DNA of 64,000 nt from JACVRW01 sp963751105 (lineage in GTDB: Bacteria > Actinomycetota > Thermoleophilia > Solirubrobacterales > Thermoleophilaceae): the NCBI GenBank assembly GCA_963751105.1, contig CAVVTG010000002.1, forward strand, positions 1,426,001-1,490,000. Direction: 5' to 3'. This document shows, piece after piece, positions 15,214 to 23,550 of this stretch. Both the position numbers and the translations under genes were made by a program. Position 1 is the stretch's first letter, and each line of letters begins with the position of its first letter. A model generated the notes under the pieces. That model saw only the letters and a list, made by a program, of their open reading frames with translations, had not been told where the DNA came from and made no database searches.

Positions 15214-15975
15214 TCAGTCCCGCGGCCAGCGGGTGTCGGTTCCTATCTGGGTCGGCGCCTGGTCGTCCAGCGGCCGCTCGTTGGGATCCTCGCCCGCGGC
15301 CTCTGGCCCGGCGCCGCCCGGCAGCAGGTCGAGCTCGACCTCCGCCGTCGGCGGATCAGTGCTGTCCGCCTCCGGGTCGGGCTCCAGAAGCGCCTCCTCG
15401 GGCACCGCCCGGGGGGCCGCGGCGTCCGGGGCCGGCTCGGGCGCAAGCTCGGCCAGGGGCTCCTCGGGCTCCAGGCCCTCGGGGAGCGTGACGCGCTCGG
15501 CGGCGTCATCGGCCGTGGCGAGCACTTCGTCGGCGAGTTGGCGGATGTCCTCCAGCAGACGCTGGCGCTCCTCCCACAGGAGCTGGGTGTCCACCACCAC
15601 CTTCTCCGAGTACTCGTCGGCCTGCCGGCGGAGGAGGTCGGCCTCGCGCTCGGAGCGCTGGATGCGCCCCTCCGCCTGCGAGCGCGAGCGCGCGGCGATC
15701 TCGTCGGCGGTCTCGTGCGCCCGCTGAAGGATTCCCGCGGTCTCGACGCCGACCTCGTCGAGGGCTCGCTGGACGACCGTTTCGCGTGACTGACGGCCCT
15801 CCAGCTCACTCACCAGGTCCGCGACCTGTTCCATGAAGGTGTCCACGGCCTGCCGGTCGTAGCCGCGTACCGCGAGCGGAAACTCTCGATCCCTGATCTT
15901 CTCGGCGGCACTGCGCTCGAATCGGCCCTGCGCAGGCTGGATTTCCACGTCCTCGCTGAAATCGGACTCGGACAT
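15214..15975 (-). CDS. DivIVA-domain coiled-coil protein
   Basis: The 253-residue protein has a short acidic N-terminus and then the DivIVA membrane-binding/targeting motif IRDREFPLAVRGYDRQAVDTF. A long coiled coil follows (ALDEVGVETAGILQRAHETA, SEREADLLRRQADEYSEKVV) and an acidic Pro/Ala-rich tail. DivIVA/Wag31 proteins sense curved membrane and recruit polar growth or division proteins in Actinobacteria. This one is short and has an unusual acidic tail (EPEEPLAELAPEPAPDAAAP), so it may be a SepIVA-like paralogue rather than the main Wag31. Its start codon touches the start region of the divergent phosphatase gene. Confidence 0.85.
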   Translation of the reverse strand: MSESDFSEDVEIQPAQGRFERSAAEKIRDREFPLAVRGYDRQAVDTFMEQVADLVSELEGRQSRETVVQRALDEVGVETAGILQRAHETADEIAARSRSQAEGRIQRSEREADLLRRQADEYSEKVVVDTQLLWEERQRLLEDIRQLADEVLATADDAAERVTLPEGLEPEEPLAELAPEPAPDAAAPRAVPEEALLEPDPEADSTDPPTAEVELDLLPGGAGPEAAGEDPNERPLDDQAPTQIGTDTRWPRD

Positions 15976-17764
15976 GCACCTGAGTATGCCCAGCGGCTAC
16001 GACGATGTAAGCCCCTGCACCACATTGCCCGCCAGGTTGGCGCTTGACAGGTTCCTCGACGGGATGCAGGGTGACCTCATCGGGTCGGTCGTGCAGCACC
16101 TGCGTGGGGCCCTCGGCCGCGGGCTGGCCGAGTTCGAGGCCGTGCTCGACGCCCTGCCCCAGGGTGTGGTGGTACGCGACCGCGACGGTGGGACGATCTT
16201 CGCCAATCAGCGCGCGGTGGCCATCTTGGGCATGGAATCGGTGGCCGAGCTCATGGACACGCCGCTCGAGCGGCTCTCCCAGCGATACGAGTTCTTCGAC
16301 GAGGACGGACGAGAGCTGGCCGTGACGGAGCTTCCGGGCGCCCACGTGCTGCGCGGCGAGGGCTCGAACGACGGTGTGATCCGGTTCAGGCGCCGCCACG
16401 ACGGGCGGGAGGTGTGGATCCTGATCCACGGCCGGGCGCTGGAGGGCCCCGACGGCGAGCTGCTGCTGGCGCTGATGACCCTCGAGGACGTCACCAGCCT
16501 CCACGAGCAGCGCGACCGCGAGCGCTTCCTCGAACGCGTCAGCCGCGAGCTCGGCCGCTCGCTCGACTACGAGACCACCCTCCGCATCATGGCCCGGCTG
16601 ACCGTTCCGCGGCTGGCCGACTGGTGCGCGGTGGAGGTCGTGGAACCCTCCGGCGTGCTCGTCCGGGGCGGGCTGGCCCACCGCGATCCCGACCGTGAGC
16701 GCTGGGTGGCCGAGGATCCCGCGCGCTTCCCCGGCGCCGCCGCGGGCGTCAACGGGGCATCGCTGGCCGCGCTGGAGCGACCGCTGGTGATCGAGAACCT
16801 GTCGGCCTGGCTCAGCGCGGCGGCTGCGGGAGACGAGCAACGCCGCGGCGGGCTGGACATGCTTGAGCTGGCTTCGGCGGCGGTGGTGCCGCTCCGGGCC
16901 AGGGGGCGCCTGTTGGGTGCCGTGACGCTGGCCAACGCGGAATCGTCCCGGACCTTCTCGGCCGACGATCTCGCTCTGTTCGACCAGCTCGCGGCCCGGT
17001 ACGCCGTGGCGCTCGACAACGCGCGGCTGTTTCGCGACCAGCAGCGCATCGCGATGCGGCTGCAGCGCAGCCTGCGGCCGGGCCGTCTGCCCGCGGTGCC
17101 GGGTCTGGACGTGGCGGTGCTGTACCAGCCGGCCGGCGACGGCGCCCAGGCGGGGGGCGACTTCTACGACCTGTTCGAGGCCGGTCCGGGAGGATGGGTC
17201 GCGGCGATCGGTGACGTCTCGGGCAAGGGGACCGACGCCGCCGCCGTGAGCGCGCTGATGCGCCACACCGTGAGGACGGCCGCCCTCGATCAGCCCAGCC
17301 TTCCGCGCGCCTTGGCCCTCGCCGACGGAACCCTTCAGGCAGAGGACGAGCCCAGCCGCTTCTGCAGCGCGGTGCTCGTGCGCCTGAACGTCGCCGAGGG
17401 CGTGACCCGGCTCATCCTGGCCAACGCCGGGCACCCGCCGCCGCTGGTGGTGCGCCACGACGGGCAGATCGACTGGCCCGAGCCGTCCGGCACCATCCTC
17501 GGCGTGGCCAGGGCCGCGGCCACGCCGGAGGTCGGGCTCGACCTGTGGCCCGGCGACGCGCTCGTGCTGTATACCGACGGGGTGATCGAGGCTCGAACCG
17601 AGGACGGGCTGTTCGGCGAGGAGCGGCTGGGTGAAGCGCTGCGACCGTGTGCCGCCCAGGGAGCCCAGTCGATCGTGGACTCGCTGCGACAGGCGCTCTC
17701 GCCGCCGGTGTCGTTGCGCGATGATGTGGCTGTCCTGGTCTTGGCCATGCCACCCGCACGTTGA
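15974..17764 (+). CDS. PAS-GAF-PP2C (SpoIIE/RsbU-type) serine phosphatase
   Basis: The 596-residue frame shows a PAS domain (about 45-140: EAVLDALPQGVVVRDRDGG, FANQRAVAILGMES), a GAF domain (about 195-355) and a C-terminal SpoIIE-type PP2C phosphatase. The phosphatase carries AGGDFYDLFEAGPGGWVAAI, GDVSGKGTDAAAVSALMRH, NAGHPPPLVV and LYTDGVIEARTEDG, which include the metal-binding Asp residues. Such proteins dephosphorylate anti-sigma-factor antagonists in response to sensed signals. ATG 15974 is the outermost start and overlaps the divergent DivIVA start; ATG 15986 or 16064 is plausible and would not lose a domain. The next gene begins in a TTGA overlap, so sensor phosphatase and GGDEF protein are co-translated. 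Confidence 0.9.
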   Translation: MHLSMPSGYDDVSPCTTLPARLALDRFLDGMQGDLIGSVVQHLRGALGRGLAEFEAVLDALPQGVVVRDRDGGTIFANQRAVAILGMESVAELMDTPLERLSQRYEFFDEDGRELAVTELPGAHVLRGEGSNDGVIRFRRRHDGREVWILIHGRALEGPDGELLLALMTLEDVTSLHEQRDRERFLERVSRELGRSLDYETTLRIMARLTVPRLADWCAVEVVEPSGVLVRGGLAHRDPDRERWVAEDPARFPGAAAGVNGASLAALERPLVIENLSAWLSAAAAGDEQRRGGLDMLELASAAVVPLRARGRLLGAVTLANAESSRTFSADDLALFDQLAARYAVALDNARLFRDQQRIAMRLQRSLRPGRLPAVPGLDVAVLYQPAGDGAQAGGDFYDLFEAGPGGWVAAIGDVSGKGTDAAAVSALMRHTVRTAALDQPSLPRALALADGTLQAEDEPSRFCSAVLVRLNVAEGVTRLILANAGHPPPLVVRHDGQIDWPEPSGTILGVARAAATPEVGLDLWPGDALVLYTDGVIEARTEDGLFGEERLGEALRPCAAQGAQSIVDSLRQALSPPVSLRDDVAVLVLAMPPAR

Positions 17765-19809
17765 GCGCTCGAGCATCCGGGGCGGCCGCGAGCCCGCCCG
17801 CCACCCCGTTCGTCCTGGCCTTCGGCCTGGTGGCCGCCGCCTGCCTCGCCGCGCACCTCGCCTTCGCGCTGGGCGCAGGGTCGGGGAGCGCTCTGATCGA
17901 GGACTGGCTCTACCTCCTGCTGTTCGCCGCCACCGCGGCGTCCTGTGCCTGGCGAGCGGCGCGCGTCCCCGAGGAGAGGTTCCCGTGGGCCCTCGCGTCG
18001 GTGGGTGTGGTCGTCTGGCTGTCGGCCGAGCTCGTCTATCGCGTGGCCGAGTCCGATCCCGGCGCCGGCTACCCCACGCTCACCCGGGCGCTGCTGCTGG
18101 TGAGCTTCGTGCTGGCGGCCGTCACGATCGCCCTGCTGGCCCGCCGGCGCGTGCGCAGCGTGGAGAGGCGACTCCTGCTCGACGGGCTGATCGGCGGCCT
18201 CGCCGTGGCGGCCGTTGCGGCGATTCCTCTGTTTCCGGAGGCTGAGGCCGCGGGAACGGGCCAGGCCGGCCCTCCGGCGCTGTTCCTGCTGGCCGATCTG
18301 GCCATCCTCGCGTTCGTGGTCGTGGTCACCGGGCTCACGGGCTGGCGTCCGGGCTGGTGCTGGGGCCTGATCGCGGCGGGAATCGTGATCAACACCGCGG
18401 GCAACGCGGCGCTGGTGGGGGAGACCGCCGCCGGGACCTTCGAGCGGGGCGGGCCGGTGGACACCCTGTTCGCCGCCAGCGCGTTGACGCTCGCCCTGGC
18501 CGCCTGTCTGCCGCTTCAGCGAGCAGGGGTCACGCTGCTCGACCGGCGCCGGCTCGTGGGACCGGCGGCGTTCGCCCTGGTGGCGGTGGGCGTGCTCGGC
18601 GTGGCCGGCTTCACCAGGATCAGCCCGGTGGCGGTGGCGCTGGCCTGCGCCACGCTCGTGGTGCTGATCGGCCGAACAGCGCTCGCGTTCCGCGACAACG
18701 CACGTCTGCTCGAGCGGGCCCGCCACGAGGCGCTGACTGACGCGCTCACCGGCCTCGGCAACCGCCGCCGCCTCGCCCGCGACTTCGAGGAACTGGCCGA
18801 AGCGGGAAGGAGCGCGGAGGGGAGGACGCTCGTGCTTTTCGATCTCGACGGCTTCAAGGCCTACAACGACGCCTTCGGCCATCCCGCGGGGGATGCTCTG
18901 CTCACCCGACTGGGAGGCCGGTTTCGCGAGGCGGCGGCGCCCAACCCCGCCTATCGGGTCGGCGGCGACGAGTTCTGCCTCCTGGTGGACACCGACCGCC
19001 TGCGGGCGGAGGCGCTGATCGCGGCCGGCAAGGACGCGCTGGTGGAGCAGGGCACGGCCTTCTCCATCACCGCGTCGTACGGCGCGGTGAGCATGCCCCA
19101 CGAGGCCCGCAGCTGGGAGCTGGCGCTGCAGATCGCCGACCGGCGCATGTACGCCCACAAGGACCGCCGGCGCACGTCGGCCACCGAGCAGACGCGTGCC
19201 GCGCTGCAGCAGCTCCTGGATGAGCGCTCACCTCAGGCATCGGAGCGCCAGCGCGAGCTGGCCGACCTGGTCACGCTCCTGGGGCAGCGTCACGGCCTGC
19301 GTGAACCGGAGCTCGACCACCTCGCTCGCGCCGCCGAACTCCAGGACATCGGCCGGGTGGCGCTTCCGACAGGGATGCCGACCGGGGACACCGCCCAGGC
19401 CGAGGACCGCGCCCTCCTGGAGCAGCACCCGCTCATCGCGGAGCGGATCCTCGCCGCCGCCCCGGCGCTGGCGCCCGTGGCTCGCATCGTGCGCTCCGCA
19501 TACGAGCGCTACGACGGCAACGGGTATCCCGACGGCCTCGCGGGCCAGGACATTCCGCTGGAAGCGCGCCTGGTCGCGGCCGGCCGCAGCTTCCTCGCCC
19601 TCCAGGAGACTGAGCCGGGGGCCGCGGTGCTCGACGCGCTCGCCGCCGACGCGGGCGCCGCCCTCGATCCGTTCGTGGTGGACAACCTGCACCGCCTCGA
19701 CGCCGAGCTCGGGCTCACGAGACTTGACCCGGACTCGCGCCGGGGCGCGCTGCACGCCGAGGCGAGCGCCCTGCGCGACACGCCCCGCCAGGCCGCGAGC
19801 GACGGCTGA
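17761..19809 (+). CDS. Membrane GGDEF protein with degenerate HD-GYP domain
   Basis: The 682-residue protein starts at TTG 17761, overlapping the phosphatase stop. The N-terminal ~320 residues are a multi-pass membrane sensor. A GGDEF domain follows with ALTDALTGLGNRRRLARD and an intact active-site loop RVGGDEFC (401-405), so diguanylate cyclase activity is likely. The C-terminal HD-GYP-like domain is damaged: the metal-binding HD motif reads QDIGR (528-532), the HH pair is SAYERYDGNGYPDG, and the later D.FDAM segment is AGRSFLALQE. Phosphodiesterase activity is therefore unlikely. The paralogue at 59675 keeps all these residues. The net effect is probably c-di-GMP synthesis. Confidence 0.9.
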   Translation: MSARASGAAASPPATPFVLAFGLVAAACLAAHLAFALGAGSGSALIEDWLYLLLFAATAASCAWRAARVPEERFPWALASVGVVVWLSAELVYRVAESDPGAGYPTLTRALLLVSFVLAAVTIALLARRRVRSVERRLLLDGLIGGLAVAAVAAIPLFPEAEAAGTGQAGPPALFLLADLAILAFVVVVTGLTGWRPGWCWGLIAAGIVINTAGNAALVGETAAGTFERGGPVDTLFAASALTLALAACLPLQRAGVTLLDRRRLVGPAAFALVAVGVLGVAGFTRISPVAVALACATLVVLIGRTALAFRDNARLLERARHEALTDALTGLGNRRRLARDFEELAEAGRSAEGRTLVLFDLDGFKAYNDAFGHPAGDALLTRLGGRFREAAAPNPAYRVGGDEFCLLVDTDRLRAEALIAAGKDALVEQGTAFSITASYGAVSMPHEARSWELALQIADRRMYAHKDRRRTSATEQTRAALQQLLDERSPQASERQRELADLVTLLGQRHGLREPELDHLARAAELQDIGRVALPTGMPTGDTAQAEDRALLEQHPLIAERILAAAPALAPVARIVRSAYERYDGNGYPDGLAGQDIPLEARLVAAGRSFLALQETEPGAAVLDALAADAGAALDPFVVDNLHRLDAELGLTRLDPDSRRGALHAEASALRDTPRQAASDG

Positions 19810-19822
19810 GCGGGCGGCCCGG

Positions 19823-20263
19823 TCAGTCGGGCTGGACGACGAGGAAACGGTTGCCGTCGGGGTCGCAGAAGCAGAACTGCGCCGGAACCGGGTCCGGGAT
19901 GCTCACCTCGCTCGAGATCAGCCCCGACCGGCTCGTTCCCTCGCGTCCGATCTCGGGGTCCACGTCGACCCCCGCAGCCAGCAGAGCGGCGTGGTCGGCC
20001 TCGATGTCCTCGGTGGCAAAGGCGCAGTGGGCCGCCTCGCCCCCGGAGGACTGACCTTCGCCCGGCGGCACCAGCGCTATCGCGATGGCCGAGCCCGCCG
20101 GAGCGACCTCGACCCAGCGGCCACCGTCGCTGTACCCGAAATCGGAGCGCTTCTCGAAGCCGAGCTGGTCGAGGTAGAACCGGAGCGCCCGGTCCTGGTC
20201 GGCCACCGGGACGAACACGGTCCCGACCTGGCTGATGCGTGTCTTGCTCTTCGTGTCGTTCAT
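19823..20263 (-). CDS. VOC-superfamily (glyoxalase/bleomycin resistance-like) protein
   Basis: This 146-residue VOC protein has first-half TVFVPVADQDRALRFYLDQL, central AHCAFATEDIEADHAALLAA and closing FCFCDPDGNRFLVVQ. ATG 20263 (MNDTKSKTRISQVG) is preferred to a frame-open upstream ATG at 20314, because the family fold starts at about residue 10. Members bind metals and act on diverse small molecules; the substrate is unknown. It is separated by 102 bp from the upstream MgtE-like gene on the same strand. That gap contains a CATAA/TTATG inverted repeat at 20312-20327, so it may have its own promoter. Confidence 0.85.
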   Translation of the reverse strand: MNDTKSKTRISQVGTVFVPVADQDRALRFYLDQLGFEKRSDFGYSDGGRWVEVAPAGSAIAIALVPPGEGQSSGGEAAHCAFATEDIEADHAALLAAGVDVDPEIGREGTSRSGLISSEVSIPDPVPAQFCFCDPDGNRFLVVQPD

Positions 20264-20365
20264 CGCTGGTAACGACACGTACCCCGAGGGAGACTCATCG
20301 CTGGGACGCCTCATAACCTGCCTTATGTAAAGCGGGATAGGAAATCGCAGAAGCGAACCGGATCG

Positions 20366-21412
20366 CTACGACACGATTGACGTCGCGATCACGAAGTAGA
20401 CGAGGATCGACAGCAGATCCTGAATCACTGTGCAGACCGGCCCCGAACCGAACGCCGGATCGAACCCCAGCCGCTGGAACGCCCACGGAAGGACCATCGC
20501 GACCACCGTGGCGATCGAGCAGCTCGCGAGCAGGGCCAGCGCCACGGCAAACGCGACCGAGGTGTCGCCCCATACGGCGAGCGCGAACGGGAAGAAGGCG
20601 CCCGCTATTACCATCCCGATCGCGAGGCCGGTGGTGAGCTCGCGGCGCACCACCGAGCGCAGCCCTACGCCGACCGCCAGCCCGCGGATGAGCAGCGCCT
20701 CGGTCTGAGTGCCCACGGCGTCTGCCATGTAGACGACGGCGGGAATGAAGAAGGCCAGCAGCACGTTCGCCTCGAGCTCGGCCTCGTACGCGCCGACGAT
20801 CGCGACGGACGCCATGGCTCCGAGCAAGCCGATGAGAAGCCAGGGGAGCCGGTGCCACAGGCGACGACCGACCGGCTCCCTCATGGCGAGCCGTGCGCGG
20901 GTCGTCCCGGCTAGGTATCCGCCCAGACGCGCGAGGTCCTCGTCGTGCTCGGCCAGCAGCACGGCCAGCATCCGGTTGGGCGGTATGAGGCCGGCGAATT
21001 GGCCCGCCTCGTCCACCACGGCGATGCTCGACTCGCCGCGCTCGACCATGCGCCACGCCACCAGCTCTTGGTCGGTGCCCGGGCCCACAACCGGCGGATC
21101 GCCATCCATGATCTCCGCGACCGGCCGATCTGCACCGGCCGCGAGCAGTCGCTCCATCCTCACCACCCCGGCTAGCGCCCCACGCTCGACTACAGCTACG
21201 TCGCTCGCCGATTCGAACGTCTGCCCGGCCAGCGCGGCGCGCACCTCGCCCACCCGCCCGCTCGGGGCGGTGATCGGTATGGACCGCGTGGCGTGTTCGG
21301 CGGCGACGCCGAGAAGCCCATCGGGCCGCTTCGAGGAGGCGGATCCTTTCATCAGTCGCGGCAAGCCTCTCAGCGGCGGTGGACGTCCCGAATCGTGTGA
21401 CCGCTCCGGCAA
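20366..21412 (-). CDS. MgtE-like divalent cation transporter with CBS domains
   Basis: The 348-residue frame has a CBS-pair region (about 40-170: SDVAVVERGALAGVVRMERL, SSIAVVDEAGQFAGLIPPNR). Five membrane segments of the MgtE channel follow, with the conserved pore motif PAVVYMADAVGTQTEAL and the C-terminal DPAFGSGPVCTVIQDLLSI. MgtE proteins pass Mg2+ and are gated by Mg2+ binding to the N and CBS domains. This protein is shorter than classical MgtE (about 450) and lacks most of the superhelical N domain, so gating may differ. ATG 21412 is the longest start; ATG 21352 (MKGSASSKRP) is an alternative. It is probably in a metal-homeostasis patch with the ZIP gene upstream. Confidence 0.85.
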   Translation of the reverse strand: MPERSHDSGRPPPLRGLPRLMKGSASSKRPDGLLGVAAEHATRSIPITAPSGRVGEVRAALAGQTFESASDVAVVERGALAGVVRMERLLAAGADRPVAEIMDGDPPVVGPGTDQELVAWRMVERGESSIAVVDEAGQFAGLIPPNRMLAVLLAEHDEDLARLGGYLAGTTRARLAMREPVGRRLWHRLPWLLIGLLGAMASVAIVGAYEAELEANVLLAFFIPAVVYMADAVGTQTEALLIRGLAVGVGLRSVVRRELTTGLAIGMVIAGAFFPFALAVWGDTSVAFAVALALLASCSIATVVAMVLPWAFQRLGFDPAFGSGPVCTVIQDLLSILVYFVIATSIVS

Positions 21413-21448
21413 AAGAGCATCTCAGGGCTTGACTCGAGGAGGGGAACC

Positions 21449-21571
21449 GTGTCGAAGGTCACGACCGAGAAGGGCTGGCCGGCCGACGAGAAGTTCAAAT
21501 GTCGTGGCGGAAGAGCTTGGACCGTTCCTGCAGAGCTTGGGCTAGCGGGCGGTCGCTCACTCACCGGCTAG
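21449..21571 (+). CDS. Possible 40-residue small protein or gene fragment
   Basis: A short frame from GTG 21449 encodes VSKVTTEKGWPADEKF and so on for 40 residues, ending at TAG 21571. A strong ribosome binding site (GAGGAGGGG) lies about 4-8 bases upstream. It lies between two minus-strand transporter genes and overlaps the ZIP stop by 4 bp. It has no membrane segment, and the second half is Gly/Ala/Leu-rich (WTVPAELGLAGGRSLTG). It could be a small regulator or the remnant of a longer gene. Support is mainly the start signal. Confidence 0.3.
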   Translation: MSKVTTEKGWPADEKFKCRGGRAWTVPAELGLAGGRSLTG

Positions 21572-22308
21572 ACCCCGAGCGTCACAGCGAGCAGCGCCAT
21601 CAGCGCGGCGCCCACGAAACAGCCTGCCGCCGCCGGCTTCCGGTGGCCGCGGCGGAACGCTTGTGGCAACAGCTCCACCACCACGAGCGCCAACATTGCC
21701 CCCGCAGCGAATGCGAACGAGAAGGCCAGCAATGCCTCGATCTGCTGAACCAGGGCATACGCGATGAGCGCCCCAATGGGCTGAGGCGCGCTGCTCAGCA
21801 CGGCCGCCCAGAACTGCTGGGTGCGACTGAAGCCGGCGGCCTCCATCGGAATGGCTGTGGCCGTGCCCTCGGGGATGTTCTGAAGCGCGATGGCAAGTAT
21901 CACGAACAGGCCCAGTCCTTCGGTGTCAGAGGCGAACGCGGTTCCGATCGCAAAGCCCTCCGGCAGGCTGTGAACCAGCAGGACACCGAAGACGAGCACC
22001 GATCGTTGCACCCCCGCGCCGCTCAGTTGCCCGACGTGAACGTCGTGGCCCCGGAGCGCGCTTCTCGACACCAGCAAAAAGGCCACTCCGGTCGCTGACC
22101 CGGCGGCCACCGCCACAGCGCTGCCCTCGCCGAGCGCTGGAAGGAGTAGACCCACGACCGATGCCACGCTCATCAAGCCGACGGTTAGGCCCCATAGCGC
22201 GGGGCGCAGCTGCTCAGCGCGACCGCCCAACATGGAAACGGGGATCGCGCCGATGCCGGTCGCCAGGGCGGTGGCACAGCCCGCCAACGTCAAGATCGCA
22301 ATCTCCAC
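21568..22308 (-). CDS. ZIP family metal transporter
   Basis: The 246-residue protein has about eight hydrophobic segments and the ZIP signature metal sites: VHSLPEGFAIGTAFAS in helix 4 and ALQNIPEGTATAIPMEA in helix 5. The His and Glu of HSLPEG and the Asn and Glu of NIPEG form the binuclear zinc/iron transport centre. ZIP proteins import Zn2+, Fe2+ or Mn2+ into the cytoplasm. The substrate here is probably Zn2+, but this is family-level inference. The variable His-rich loop is short (RGHDVHVG). It lies upstream of and parallel to the MgtE-like gene, 156 bp away. Confidence 0.9.
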   Translation of the reverse strand: MEIAILTLAGCATALATGIGAIPVSMLGGRAEQLRPALWGLTVGLMSVASVVGLLLPALGEGSAVAVAAGSATGVAFLLVSRSALRGHDVHVGQLSGAGVQRSVLVFGVLLVHSLPEGFAIGTAFASDTEGLGLFVILAIALQNIPEGTATAIPMEAAGFSRTQQFWAAVLSSAPQPIGALIAYALVQQIEALLAFSFAFAAGAMLALVVVELLPQAFRRGHRKPAAAGCFVGAALMALLAVTLGV

Positions 22309-22631
22309 TTAGTCGACGAGCTTGCGAGCCGGCCCGTGCCGAGCGAGGGCCGCTCGTGTTGATCGGCCCGGCCATAGTTGAACGTGCCCGCCGGGTCCCT
22401 CATCCCATTGGTCTTTGAGATCCTCGCTCAAGGTCGGGCACCCTAGCCGCCCGTGTGGAGCCGAGGGACCGCCCATTCGCCCAGAGGGCAACATCGGTTT
22501 CTACCGCGCCGCGATTCTTTCGGGGGTGGGAACCAGGTGGGAAAGATCTGCGTCCCCAAATGGCTCCTCGGGACTCCTATTTCCAACAGGCAACGGGCAG
22601 GCTCCCCGGCCGGAGGTGCTGTACTCCCAGT
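22309..22631. other. Stretch without a recognised gene
   Basis: I see no convincing coding frame, RNA gene or repeat between the ZIP start and the frameshifted gene. Short frames run through it, but their composition is Arg/Pro/Ser-rich and they lack start signals. The segment 22500-22620 is less GC-rich than its neighbours and may hold the promoter of the following gene. Confidence 0.5.
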
Positions 22632-23299
22632 GTGGGGCCAGACGGACGAGAGGTGCTCGCCTTCGATGCGGTCAAAGGGACCGCCGCGGTTGACCTGTAT
22701 TGGTTGCCACTCGGGGCAGGTGGGCACTTAGTCAGGCTCAACGGTCTTGCCTACGAGGCGTTCATGGCACGGATCGAGCGGCGTCCGGCGTGCGATCTCT
22801 ACCACTCCGCGCTCCAAGTCGAAGTCGGAGAAGAGACGTTCGTCATCGAGCAGACGCCGGTCGCAGACCTGGGCGGCAAGCAGCGGGGCGTCGTCGCCGG
22901 AGGCGCCGTCGGCAGTCGCTGGGCAGGCCGATTTCGGATCTTCCGCTACGAGATCCGCGTGTGGCGTGGTGGACACATTCCGGACGTCGCCGAGGCCGTA
23001 GACAGCCCGCGGCGACTGACCAACGAGGAAGATCGCTCGCGGCGCCTCCTCGACGTATCGGGCGGGTCCCGACTCCGGTGTGGGGTCGCGATGAGCTTGG
23101 GACGGGCGAGATGTGGAACTCCAACTCGGTGATCGCGTGGGCGATCGCGCGCAGCGGAATAGCCACACAATCACTTAAGCCGCCGTCAGGCGGGCGTGCG
23201 CCCGGCTGGCGGGCCGGACTCGTCGCCGCCCGCAGGCAGGACGAAGCCGTGCATCCCAGGCACACGAACGCTGCCGCTTTCCACGCGAAGCGGGCGTAG
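22632..23299 (+). pseudogene. Frameshifted conserved hypothetical gene
   Basis: Two adjacent frames together look like one protein. The first (from GTG 22632 or earlier) reads EVLAFDAVKGTAAVDLYWLP, RPACDLYHSALQVEVGEETF, GSRWAGRFRIFRYEIRVWRG and EAVDSPRRLTNEEDRSRRLL, and then loses protein-like composition after about 23054. The second frame takes over there with GRVPTPVWGRDELGTGEMWN and SNSVIAWAIARSG and stops at 23299. A one-base deletion near 23050-23060 explains this. It could also be a base-call error. I do not recognise a function; the aromatic-rich motifs look well conserved. A good terminator follows at 23410. Confidence 0.55.
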
Positions 23300-23409
23300 A
23301 AGCCGGGGCTGATGACCTAGACGCGCAAGCTTGAGGGCCTCTTCTCGGACCGGTCCCGCGGAAGGGAGTACAGTGCGTCGTAGAAGCAGATCAGTGCGCG
23401 GCACTTCTG

Positions 23410-23432
23410 GGTCCCGACGAACGGGACCTTTT
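23410..23432 (+). terminator. Rho-independent terminator
   Basis: There is a perfect 7-bp GC-rich stem (GGTCCCG at 23410-23416 and CGGGACC at 23422-23428) with a 5-base loop ACGAA, directly followed by TTTT. It lies 111 bp after the frameshifted gene and before the DUF4389 gene, so it would isolate the operon that follows. Confidence 0.6.
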
Positions 23433-23550
23433 CCGCCGCGCCTCGATCGCCGCTCGCGCTCGCAGCATCGGCGCCGGTGACTCTCGGGAGACCTTAAAGA
23501 TGGCGCCGCCGGCGCCCATAGCAATGCCTGTCTTGAGAGGAGTGCGTGCC

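Noticed and set aside
16044..16049. TTGACA-like -35 box
   Set aside because: It lies within the plausible coding start of the phosphatase, and no -10 element sits at the right distance.
15806..17776. A 656-residue minus-strand frame
   Set aside because: It is antisense to the PAS-GAF-PP2C gene and made of Gln/His/Arg/Gly-rich sequence with no domain.
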